Source: JAUVKT01 sp942491535 (GTDB lineage: Bacteria > Bacteroidota > Bacteroidia > Bacteroidales > VadinHA17). From it: a stretch of DNA of 64,000 nucleotides. The position numbers were made by a program, and so were the translations under genes. Of this stretch, positions 47,299-57,900 are shown piece by piece (positions within the stretch are counted from its first letter, which is position 1; the number at the start of each line of letters is the position of its first letter). The notes beneath the pieces are model-generated. The model worked only from the letters and a program-made list of their open reading frames with translations. It ran no database searches and was not told the DNA's origin. The stretch lies in NCBI GenBank assembly GCA_942491535.1, contig CALOBV010000006.1, positions 1-64,000 on the forward strand. The letters run 5' to 3'.

Positions 47299-50200
47299 TT
47301 ATATTATAAAACTGTATTCTATTTTTCTTATTTTACCACTTCTGGAAAATATTTCCTGACTTATATCTTTATCAAGGGTACTCTCTGCAATTAGCTTACT
47401 ATCTCCGCTATTAAACTCAACAATTATCTGGTGTTTTGTATCCAGGGTATAAATTACAGGTACCTGGCAATATGTAAATGCAAGCTGATCTGGTTTTAGA
47501 TTGATAGTGCAATTATTGCCCTCCAGATCAATATATTCAAAGACTTCCACCTTCTTAAGAATCTCGTTATGGTTTAGCAATGAGGGAGAAAATTCTATTC
47601 TGCCATCCTTGATACGAACACCAAATTCTCCAAATCGGGAAAGGATATCCTCCTTTACCTGACCTGTCAGGCCCGGTTGTTTTGCGCCTGAGTTAGACGG
47701 AGTATGCGAATATGCATCGGTCGGGAATGCACCATAAAGACCGGGAGATTTATATAAACCTATTCCGGCTTTTATTTCATAATAATGATCCTTCAGCTTA
47801 CCAAGAACTACCGGGTCTTCGTTATTAATAATTCCTTTTGAATAACACTCCTGGGTAGCCAGCAATAATTTTGATACCATATGCCAGTAGATGCTTCCAA
47901 TCCCTTCATAGCCATAAAATGTACCTGAACGACCCGTAAATGACTTATGATCAAAAACTGACTCAAACATCTCAAAAATAATTTCCTTTTCCTTTGCCAC
48001 ATCGGCAGCTTTATCCTTATCGAGCCCTTCAAGAGCGTCGGACAGATCATTTACATTTCTGAAATTACCGTTAAAATGGTATTTGCCTAAGTCATCGATT
48101 CGTACTATTGCAGTGTTTTTTTCTGACAGGAGTTTAAGCAATAAGGGTGACTTAGAAACTTCCTGCCCCGGAATTATATTCTTCTCTATAAACCCGGGCA
48201 GTTTACGTTCAGGATAAAGTAAGTAGCTGTATTGATCTTGCCTGAACAGTTTACTTGCTTTCATGGCATCAAGAACCTCCAGACTTTGTGCAGCATTAAG
48301 ATAACCTGAACTCAAAACAGCCACCTGTCCTTCGAGCATCTCATACAGTGTCCTGATAGAAATCCCTTCACCCTTAAAACTTATAAGGTTATATGAATGG
48401 AAGAGTCCATCCGACCTTCTATTCCATTCTATTGTATTATCAATAAATACAAGGCAAAATTCAAGGAACTCACTTAGCCTTGAAACACTTACAGATTCCT
48501 TTACCCCGGAAAATGAATTTGAATAAATCGATTGCCGGTAAGTGCTTCCCGCCTTCCCAAGAGTTTGAGCAAAATAGTACCTGTCTTTATCTGTAAATCC
48601 CTTTTGAACCAGGTCTGTATTCTGACTAAAAAGTGCAAAAACCTCATTTAGTAATTTTACAAGCTCCTCAGAGATCTCAAAGTAATCATTTGTGGAATTC
48701 ATAAATTTACATTTCCAGAAGCTAATAAATCTTCTAAGGTAGTAGAGGGTTACCATTGAAGCGCCATTCCCTACCAGGGCATTATTAGCATCATTCCATT
48801 CTGGCCGTTGGGTATTAAGCCAGATACCTGCGTCAGGTATAAAATTGGAAATTTTGGCCAGAAGGGTACAAAGGATTTTTTCTAATAGATTTACCCTGTA
48901 TATATCTCCATTATGGCCATATAATAATTTTCCATCAGCACCCTTGCCAGCAACAGTTTTCTCAGTTATATGATTCAATTCAAAGTCGAAAACAATTGTA
49001 TCTTTTGGATTCCTGATAATCTCCTCAAAGGGTTTTATCCTGTATGGAACATTAGCATAAACAAAAATCTCCTTTCGCAGCAGTTCGTCCAGTTTACCAG
49101 GGTGAAAGTTCTCGGACTGCTCAAGAAACTTTTGCAGGTATATTATCTGGTGATCATTCCAGTAACCAATATACGACCAACTATCATCGGGGTCGGGACT
49201 CTCCCAGTCTATGCCTTCCCGGGTTATTCTGTAAGGATTATAGCCATCGGCGGTACTTGCATTAACGAACCTGGATATTATCGACTCTACATAACCAGGA
49301 AACGAGAAGCTCAATGCTTCCCAATTTTGAAATATATCTCTCCAATTTCCCTGGTAGCTTAATTTCTCACTACCGTCTTCGTTTTTAGTTTCAATTGAAA
49401 ACTGGTTCCACGGTCGACTAGGATCGCCATGGCGTCGGCTAAAAGTAAGAGGCAGGTATTCGTAACAAATCCTCTCCAGGTCAGGATTATTAATACTGGA
49501 AGACCATTTAAGCAATTCACTATACTCCATTACATCGGGGAGTTGCTGCAAACTCTCCTTCAAACTTTCGTAAACTTCTCTATTGGATTGTTTTATGAAC
49601 AATACAAGGTCAGAAACTTTAATAGTATAGCTATTGATAAAAACACCACCGCGCATCGAATTGAATAATGTATTCGAAAAATGACGTGCCTGCACCAGCA
49701 TATCGCTTCCCTTCTGAATTCCGTCTGCTCCGCCCACAATCTTTTTCAGCTTAGATGTCCCTCTGGCAATATCATCTTCCAGTTCTTGTCTAAGTGACTT
49801 ATTTTTTCTTATCCGATTGTCGAGATTTACAACATCGCTTGAGTCCTGGTTGATCTCAGCAATAATATACCAGTCTATTGTTTCATCTTTATCTAAGCTG
49901 CTGACTAAATTAACATAATAAGAACCTCTTCTGGCTTTAACGTCAGTTTCCGTTTCAATATTCTGGCCCACTCTAAACTTCTTCAGCTGAATATCAGATA
50001 TTAAATATGTTGAACATGTAAATGGTAGAATTGACCATACTGTTGTAGCTTTTAATGCTTCACTGGGTTCGGCCCTGTCGACCGGGATAGAACTGAGGGT
50101 GAATAATCCCAGTTTGCTATCGGCCAGTAATTCATTCTTTTTATAAGCATCAAGAAGGTTACTATATTCATTCTGGAAATCGTAATCAACCCCATAGGGA

Positions 50201-50754
50201 AGGATATTACTTATCCCATCAACCAGGGAAAAAGAGACATTTGAATTACCGGTATTGCTAAGTTTTGATTTCTTTATCCATCCATAATTCTCGCTGTTGC
50301 ACCAGGCGTACTGAAAGACTAATTCAAGGTCAAGATTACGTTCTTCAAAGATTATCTTGTTCCCAAATATACTTTTATAGAGCTTACGTTCAAGCCTGTA
50401 AATCTTTTCATAATCATCGGCAAAGGGTTCCCACAAGAAAGTCCTGTTCTGCTTCTCTATCAAACAAATGGTTTTACTTCCCGTAATGTTCTTATAATCG
50501 TGAATCTTATCGACTGTATAATATGGAAACAATGAGTTATCGCGATTCTTTCTTCCGGCAGTAAGCGACCCGTTGCTTGATATATACATCCAGTGGTCAG
50601 AATCGCTTACTATAGTCATAAAGAAATCGGGCATCAGGTTATAATTACTAATCTCATAGTACTTTTCACCATTCAGATCAACTACCTGACCATGAATCTC
50701 ATCAGATACCTCATTCAGGATTGTATTTCCCAGATATATTTTATTCTTACCCAT
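47299..50754 (-). CDS. Large GH94/GH149/GH161-type phosphorylase candidate, probable beta-1,3-oligoglucan phosphorylase
   Basis: The 1151-residue protein has no signal peptide. An N-terminal beta-sandwich (about residues 1-290) precedes an (alpha/alpha)-type helical region (about 330-1020) and a beta C-terminus. QRPEWNDANNALVGNGASMV near residue 665 matches the EWNDA region that holds the catalytic Asp in clan GH94-like phosphorylases. Its length fits GH149 and GH161, the families of beta-1,3-oligoglucan phosphorylases, and not the roughly 800-residue cellobiose phosphorylases. The laminarin operon supports this: it would release glucose 1-phosphate from cytosolic oligoglucans. Family assignment is inference, not a search result. 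Confidence 0.72.
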   Translation of the reverse strand: MGKNKIYLGNTILNEVSDEIHGQVVDLNGEKYYEISNYNLMPDFFMTIVSDSDHWMYISSNGSLTAGRKNRDNSLFPYYTVDKIHDYKNITGSKTICLIEKQNRTFLWEPFADDYEKIYRLERKLYKSIFGNKIIFEERNLDLELVFQYAWCNSENYGWIKKSKLSNTGNSNVSFSLVDGISNILPYGVDYDFQNEYSNLLDAYKKNELLADSKLGLFTLSSIPVDRAEPSEALKATTVWSILPFTCSTYLISDIQLKKFRVGQNIETETDVKARRGSYYVNLVSSLDKDETIDWYIIAEINQDSSDVVNLDNRIRKNKSLRQELEDDIARGTSKLKKIVGGADGIQKGSDMLVQARHFSNTLFNSMRGGVFINSYTIKVSDLVLFIKQSNREVYESLKESLQQLPDVMEYSELLKWSSSINNPDLERICYEYLPLTFSRRHGDPSRPWNQFSIETKNEDGSEKLSYQGNWRDIFQNWEALSFSFPGYVESIISRFVNASTADGYNPYRITREGIDWESPDPDDSWSYIGYWNDHQIIYLQKFLEQSENFHPGKLDELLRKEIFVYANVPYRIKPFEEIIRNPKDTIVFDFELNHITEKTVAGKGADGKLLYGHNGDIYRVNLLEKILCTLLAKISNFIPDAGIWLNTQRPEWNDANNALVGNGASMVTLYYLRRFISFWKCKFMNSTNDYFEISEELVKLLNEVFALFSQNTDLVQKGFTDKDRYYFAQTLGKAGSTYRQSIYSNSFSGVKESVSVSRLSEFLEFCLVFIDNTIEWNRRSDGLFHSYNLISFKGEGISIRTLYEMLEGQVAVLSSGYLNAAQSLEVLDAMKASKLFRQDQYSYLLYPERKLPGFIEKNIIPGQEVSKSPLLLKLLSEKNTAIVRIDDLGKYHFNGNFRNVNDLSDALEGLDKDKAADVAKEKEIIFEMFESVFDHKSFTGRSGTFYGYEGIGSIYWHMVSKLLLATQECYSKGIINNEDPVVLGKLKDHYYEIKAGIGLYKSPGLYGAFPTDAYSHTPSNSGAKQPGLTGQVKEDILSRFGEFGVRIKDGRIEFSPSLLNHNEILKKVEVFEYIDLEGNNCTINLKPDQLAFTYCQVPVIYTLDTKHQIIVEFNSGDSKLIAESTLDKDISQEIFSRSGKIRKIEYSFII

Positions 50755-50796
50755 ACCTTTCGAACTAATTCGACTTCTTTATTAGAATTTGTCTGA

Positions 50797-52469
50797 CTAG
50801 AGCTGTACCTGAACTGTCTGTACTGAGTTTCCTTCTATACCTATCTCAGCATATTGTTCCCGGATCTGCAATTTATAAATTATCTTTTCACTGGTCGTAT
50901 TCAGTAACTGAACACTTAATACCTTTTCAGGACTGAGAGTAGAACAAACATGTAAATCATCATCCCCCAGTCCGACAAGGGTTTTTGAAGTTAAAACAGC
51001 TTTATCTCCCGGTCTGATTGTCTTACTAAACTGGGCCAATATATAATAAACAGGTGTATAATATACCTGTTTAGTCTCGGTATTTATCATAATGGGTGCT
51101 CCACAATAATTACCTACATGATTAGGGCCTCCATTGTGATCAAGTATTACATTCCAGTCGATCCATCCCCTGAGCCAGTGATCTATACTTACTATTATAT
51201 TCCTGGCATAGCGATGCACAGGAGTATAGATGGGATGATCTTCAGTTATTACACCTTCCCAGGGAGCTGTATATCCCCAATCTGTTGCATTCTTATTCCA
51301 CCAGAAAGAATCGTTGTTGAACCAGTTTTCTTCCTGAAATTTTCAGGGTCTGTTATACCTGCCGGAGCAGGCTTACCAAGATCATCAATACAACCCTCGG
51401 TATGTAAGATAGCCTTGGTCAGGAAACTTTTCATTAACCCTGTCAAATACGTCCTCATATACCTTGAATGTACTTTCGTACCAGTGAACTGCAGCTCCGT
51501 AAACATATTCTGAGTCTCAACAGAATCACCAAGTATTACATCTGTCCAGTGCTCAAGTCCATCCCTGTTCTGGTCATATATAAGAAGTCTTACATCTGCA
51601 TTATCACCTTCCTTAAGTTTGGGACCCAGGTAGTTTTTTATGAACTCATTTTGTGTTTCGGGAGTAAAATGCATACTTTCCCATTGTCCGTTATTTCCAT
51701 GAGGCTCATTAACAGGTGTCAATCCCCATATATCAACATTTTCAGACCTGTATGTATCTAGGTACTTAATAAGGTAATCAGCATACGCTTCTTCATATTC
51801 AGGTTTAAGAGAGCCACCGGTACCCTGGTAGTTGTTTTCAGGAGATCCGCTTATATACCAATCATCAATATCCTTCATCCACGAAGGGGCTGTCCATGCT
51901 GAGGCAACTATTCGAAGTTCGCCATCATCCTGCCTGCTTTTTATATCAAGTGCCTCCTTAATCATTGGCAGTAAATCGTAACTCTCATCAGCTATTCCGG
52001 GATATTCAGCTGAGCTGAAGCCACGAGTATCAGGCTCAAGGCTAAACGACTCCAGTTTAACATCCCCTTTTGTGTCGACATATGAATATTTACCTTCAAC
52101 GCAGAAGTCACAGGCCCCTATATGGGTCCTTGCCAATGAAAAGTTAGCTCCTTTTTCGCTAAACAATTGTTCCATAATCTCTCTTCTTGTATCAGGATCG
52201 AGGTGGGCCAGCACATAGGCTGAAGATTCTGTGAATGAAGAGCCAATGCCGTCTATAGTCTGTTTTACATTATCGGGATATATCTTTATTACAGTCCCAT
52301 CTGCATTACCTGAGACAAAATTGACATTTTCCTTTTCTGCAATTTTATCGCCACTCTCTGATGTAAGGTAGATCTTCTTCGTTGATAGCATGGCATCATC
52401 TGAGTTACAAGAATGAATTATAGCTGTTGATACAATCAGTAATATAAGATACAAGATTCTATTTATCAT
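50797..52469 (-). CDS. GH30 family glucosidase/beta-1,6-glucanase lipoprotein, one frameshift
   Basis: The start at 52469 gives a lipoprotein signal (ILLIVSTAIIHSC, Cys near residue 21). The GH30 domain has DGIGSSFTESSAYVL near residue 71, the acid/base Glu in TPVNEPHGNNGQWES and the nucleophile Glu in AILHTEGCIDDLG. The frame breaks near 51340 beside an ATTTTC run. The other frame continues WFNNDSFWWNKNATDWGYTA and RYARNIIVSIDHWLRGWIDW and runs to 50797, where a small beta domain ends the protein. About 557 residues in total is normal for GH30_1/30_3. GH30 enzymes of laminarin loci remove beta-1,6-linked side chains, so debranching in the periplasm or at the surface is likely. Confidence 0.88.
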
Positions 52470-52527
52470 AATACTTGGAGTAAAGGTATATTAATAAGCT
52501 AAATCAAATACTATAAATCTATTCAGG

Positions 52528-53958
52528 CTACAATTCTCCTCTTCTTGCGACCAATGCATCCTTAATCTCACGAGCTTTCTTTTCTGTAAGGTCATATCGC
52601 CAGATTACTATTATGGCAATAAATGCCGTAATTGCCGGAATCGAAATATCGGCAATACGCAGTTTGTTCATTGTTTCAGCGGCCTGTGTAGTTGCATTCT
52701 GATCAAATCCGACCAGTTTTAATACCAAACCACCTAAGACTAGTGCAATAGCCTGTCCTAATTTCACCATCCACCAATAGATGGCACCAAATGTCCCTTC
52801 TTTACGTGGCATACCATTTTTCAATTCATCCAGGTCGCATACATCTGCAGTCATGCTCATCATCAATGTAAATAATCCACCAATACCAAAAGCCATTAAA
52901 GGAATGGGCATAAATAATAACCACGGATTTTCAGGGTTAAAGCCCCACCATTTTAGACCATAACCAACAATGGAAATAGCCGTTGAGATTATAAAGGCTT
53001 TCCGTTTCCCCAATTTATTTGCGATTGCAGAAATAATTGGAATAACCAGGAATGCTGTTACTACCGCAGACATCGTAGAAAACCATGCCGGCCAGTTTCC
53101 TGCTAAACTATAATCTCCCCTAAACATATAGAATACTATAATAAAATAGGCAAATGATGCTACCATCTGAAAGCCATTAAAGATCAGGAAAGTTGCGCCG
53201 CAAAGTTTCATAAAAGGCTTATTTTTTGAAACCTGAACAATTCCTCTAAAAAGGTCTTTAAGGTTTGAAAACAACGTCTTATAAGTAATTTTTACTCTGT
53301 TTTCCATATTGGTAGAATCTATCCCCTTACAAAAAATAGCAGGTAGAATTCCTAAAACAATGCAGACCGCACCCACAATTAAAGAAAGACTCCTAACCCC
53401 GATGGCCTGTGACTCAAACAGGTTTGGGTTTGCAATAAGAACCCAGAACCATGGTACAATCATCCATGCAATTTGTCCCAGAGTTTGAGAAAACGCCATT
53501 AAACGCGTGCGCTCATTATAGTCGGATGTCATTTCATAGCCAAGACCGATAAGTGGTGTGGAGAAGATGGTATTACCCATAAGGTATATAAGCGAAAAAT
53601 AAGGAAATACCAGAAGTTATACATCTGTGAATTTTCGGGATTAGAGTTGCCACAAGACAGCAAACAATACTCCACTTAATATTGCACCAACAAAAATATA
53701 GGGTCTTCTGCGTCCAAATCTCGATTTTGTGTTGTCAGATATAAAACCCATTATTGGGTCTGTGATAGCATCAAAGAATCTTGGGAGTCCGCCTAATAAG
53801 CCAGCCAGGAAAGGATCCATCCCGAAGGCAGTAAGTAAGAAGAACATAAATATTCCAAGTGCTCCAGGCAAGAGGTTATTTACAAGATGGCCGGCACCAA
53901 ATGCAGCTTTCTGAACGAATGGGACCTTGTCTTTTTCAGCAGTTTTATATTGGCTCAT
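52528..53958 (-). CDS. GPH/MFS-type sugar:cation symporter, two frameshifts
   Basis: The protein can be followed from ATG 53958 (VPFVQKAAFGAGHLVNNLLP, then TDPIMGFISDNTKSRFGRRR, the MelB-type cytoplasmic loop) through 53641. Two single-base shifts (near 53636 and 53597, beside T-rich runs) lead into YLMGNTIFSTPLIGLGYEMT and a frame ending at 52528. About 475 residues with around 12 membrane helices match the glycoside-pentoside-hexuronide family. It should import glucan oligosaccharides across the inner membrane with Na+ or H+. This explains why the following GH17 enzymes and phosphorylase have no signal peptides. Confidence 0.88.
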
Positions 53959-54071
53959 ATAACTTATATTAGGGTATCCTGTCAGACACTATTTCCGTTT
54001 GAAGCAGTGTCTGGCAAAAATTTAAAATTATATGTATTTGAATTTAAGACTCTGAATAATATAACGGGTTC

Positions 54072-54878
54072 TTAATCAGCTTCCTGGTATACCCTTACAT
54101 AATCGACATACATGGTCTGCGGGAAGGGTGTATCCTGCGTTGGAAATCCAACATAATCACCTCCTACAGCAACATTGAGAAGAAGGAAGAAGTCTTGATC
54201 GAATACCCATTCGCCCGTAAGGTCATCCGGCCTTATCTCCTGGTATAGTGTATCATCAACATAATACCTTATAAAATCTGATCCCCACTCAACTGCAAAG
54301 ATGTGATAATCGACATCGAACCTGTCGTTCTCATATCCAAAGCTTTTTGTGATAGCTGCTCCACCCGAGTAACCAGGACCGTGAACACTACCATGAATAA
54401 GGTTAGGCTGCTGACCACGATATTCCATAATATCTATCTCACCACAATTTGGCCAGGGATTGGTTTCTATATCAGATCCCAGCATCCAGAATGCAGGCCA
54501 TATTCCAGGTCCCCATGGCAGCTTAATTCTTGCCTCAAAGCGACCATATTCCTGATCAAATTCCCCTTGTGTTTTGATCCTGGCCGAGGTATAGGAACCA
54601 CCATTATTAATAGCTGTTATTTTCAGAGAGCCATTATCTATAATAATATTTGCAGCCTCGTTGGTGTATGTCTGCAATTCATTATTACCCCAACCACCTC
54701 CTCCGAGGTCGAAAACCCAGTTTGTGTCATCAATGGCACCATCTGTATCAAACTCATCCTGCCATACAAGCTGATAGTTAATATCTTCAATTCCTGAGTT
54801 ATCCTCACATCCTGAAAGAATTACGAGGACTGCCATAAAAAGAAGACCTTTAATAAATAATAAACTATGTGATTTCAT
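54072..54878 (-). CDS. GH16 endo-beta-1,3-glucanase lipoprotein
   Basis: ATG 54878 (MKSHSLLFIKGLLFMAVLVI) is preferred; an upstream in-frame ATG at 54941 gives an unlikely 21-residue leader. The lipobox LSGC is followed by EDNSGIED. The GH16 catalytic motif is GEIDIMEYRG, with ARIKTQGEFDQEYGRFEARI before it and WPAFWMLGS, all as in laminarinases. It is a single-domain enzyme of about 268 residues, likely anchored on the outer membrane. It is the second GH16 of the operon, with no sorting domain. Confidence 0.93.
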   Translation of the reverse strand: MKSHSLLFIKGLLFMAVLVILSGCEDNSGIEDINYQLVWQDEFDTDGAIDDTNWVFDLGGGGWGNNELQTYTNEAANIIIDNGSLKITAINNGGSYTSARIKTQGEFDQEYGRFEARIKLPWGPGIWPAFWMLGSDIETNPWPNCGEIDIMEYRGQQPNLIHGSVHGPGYSGGAAITKSFGYENDRFDVDYHIFAVEWGSDFIRYYVDDTLYQEIRPDDLTGEWVFDQDFFLLLNVAVGGDYVGFPTQDTPFPQTMYVDYVRVYQEAD

Positions 54879-54974
54879 ATTTAATGATTTTATCATAAGA
54901 CAAATTATTGTTTTGTAAAAAGCTAAAGCTTCAATTTTCAAGCTTATAAAAACTGAAGCTATAGCTTATTATTT

Positions 54975-57900
54975 CTACTTATAGAGATAAATATTATCGT
55001 ACCATACATTAGTTAAGTTAGCAGTTGTAATCCCAATCTGAGCGACATCACTTCTTGTTAAGTTATTTGTTACAATCCCTCCTAAAGAAGTAATGTCAAT
55101 ATCTACCGAAACCCATGAGCCTGCTACTATTCCAGGTGTTGTGCCTGTATTAATATTAACTTCTAAGGCAGAAGCTTCTGAAACCCCACCTCCAAAATCA
55201 ACTAATTTTACGTTGAAAACATCTCCTGTTAGGTCAACATCATCAGTGTAAAAATCGAAATGAATATGTGTGTATGTAGATAAATCCTGCTTATTAGAAG
55301 AAAAATCTATTCCATGACATTCTATGCCTGCATTCTTTTTTAAGGTATTATTTCCAGCTACTATAACTCCTGTAACTGCAGCACCTCCACACCAGCCAGC
55401 GTCAAAATTATCAAATGCTATGTCGGTATAGGCATCACTATAAATCGATACTACATTGGCAGCATCTACTGTTGGAGTCGGAGCAGCCACCGTCGGGCCT
55501 GTGTCACCGCCACTTCCACCATCATCGTAGAAATACATATTATCAATCCAGATTGTTGTAGCACCGGTTGGCTGACCAACCAGGATGTACTGGGCTATAT
55601 TTGAAGTTGTTGTAAGACCGGTGAAATCAGTAAGCGGGATATCATAGCTTACCCACTGTCCCTGTGCAGGGCTGGGATAATTAATCTGGTGTTCCACATC
55701 ATCACCTCCGGCATATGCACCGTCAGCTCCAAAGTCAACAAGCTTAATACTGAACTGTGTTATATCGGCTGACCATACATCAATATGAAGATGTGTCATG
55801 CCTGATGCATCAACCTGGTTTGCTTCTGTAAGAATACCTACAAAATCAAGGGCAGAATACTTCTTGGCGGCATTGCCGGCTACTGTTACATCTTCAAGAG
55901 TAGCAGCCGACCAGTCGGTTCTCCATGTATCTACTGTTACATCGGTATAGGCATCACTGAATAATGAAATTACATCTCCCGGATCTTCACCAGGCGTTGG
56001 AGCTGCCGTTGTTGGTTCCGTTGCCGGAGTTCCACCAGCATCATCATAGAAGTACATATTATCAATCCAGATTGTGGTTGATCCGCTTGGCTGACCAACC
56101 AGGATGTACTGGGCTATGTGTCCGGTTGAGGTAAGACCTGTGAAGTCGGTAAGTGGGATATCATAGCTTACCCACTGTCCCTGTGCAGGGCTGGGATAAT
56201 TAATCTGGTGCTCCACATCATCACCTCCGGCATATGCTCCGTCAGCTCCAAAGTCAACAAGCTTTATACTGAACTGTGTGATATCAGCTGACCATACATC
56301 AATATGAAGATGTGTCATGCCTGATGCATCAACCTGGTTTGCTTCTGTAAGAATACCTACAAAATCAAGGGCAGAATACTTCTTGGCTGCATTGCCGGCT
56401 ACTGTTACATCTTCAAGAGTGGCTGAAGACCAGTCTGTTCTCCATGTATCAACAGTTACATCAGTATATGCATCGCTAAATAATGAAATTACATCTCCCG
56501 GATCTTCAGCAGGTGTAGGAGCTGCTTCTGCTGGTTCTGTTGCTGTGCTGCCAGCATCCTTATAAAAATAAATGTTATCAACATAAGCTACATCTATTTT
56601 ACCAGCTACTGCTATTAAAAACTGAGTAAGATCTGCTCTCGTATTATCTCCCGTAAAGTCAGTAATTGGGACATCTATTGATATCCATTTTTTAAGATCA
56701 GTATCTCCTATAGGTTTGGTAAGCTCAAATGCATTCGTTTCTCCGGCTCCACCTGCATGGTTAGACCATTTAGGATTAAAGATCTGTCCGGCTTCAAAAT
56801 CATCATCGATCCAAATATCCATATGGAAATCAGTCATTGCTGTTGCATCTACAACTGAGTTTAATTGAGTTCCCAGGAAATCAACAAAATCTATTTTTAA
56901 AAGCTTGTTGCTTGCAATAGTCTCTTCTACAAATGCAGAACCAACATCCCAATCAACATTTGTTAATCCTACTTCGGCTCCATAAGCTTCTCCGTATATA
57001 GATATCACGTCTGCAGCATCTCTAGCAGGTGGCACTGTTGGCGCGGTTGTTGGCCCTGTAGCTGCACCTCCACCAGAGGTATAGAAATAGATATTATCCA
57101 AATAAATATCACCATTACCATCAAACTTCATCTGGATAACATCTGCCAGGTCAACACCTGAGAAACTTGATAAAGGAATATCAACGCTTGTCCAACCACT
57201 TGTAGGTACAGTAAGTACGTAAGCAGTTTCTACAGGACCTGTACTGATTAAAAATGTACTCAAAGCTGTTGAATTTGCTGTCCAGAAGTCCATGTGTAAA
57301 AATTCCATACCCGTAACATCCTGGCTACTGGCAAATTGTATTCCCTGGAAATTCAGACCTGCAAATTTAAGGGTAGTATTACCTTCAATTGTTACATCAG
57401 ATACAACAGTAGCCTGTCCCCAGAATGGGAAATCTGTACCAGCCAGGTTTGTATAGGCATCACCATAGATTGAAATAACATCAGCAGCATCTCTTGCAGG
57501 AGGTGTTGGAGCAGCCTCTGTTGGGCCTGTAGGAGTACCTCCTCCATCTCCGTATAAATAAACATTATCAAGGTAGAATCCAGTAAGTCCTGTACCAAGG
57601 TTTTCAAGTACTAACTGTGCAAGCTTACTCTTACTTGAGAGACCAGAAAGGTCAATATCAACACTAATCCAGCTCTGTGATGCCATAGGAGTAGGCAGAA
57701 CATATGTTATCGAAGGATCATTTCCATCATCAAGTGTACCATCAGCGCCCATGTCTTTAACTGTAATTTGCAGCCTGTCAGCCGGATCTACTGCATTGGG
57801 AATGTAAACATCCATATGCAGGTGTGTCATGCTTGAAGCATCGATACTTGGTGAACTAAACTGGATACCAACGAAATTGAAGTTAGTATAATACAGAACA

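Noticed and set aside
47808..48050. 80-codon minus-strand ORF inside the phosphorylase gene
   Set aside because: It is an out-of-frame shadow of a long intact coding sequence.
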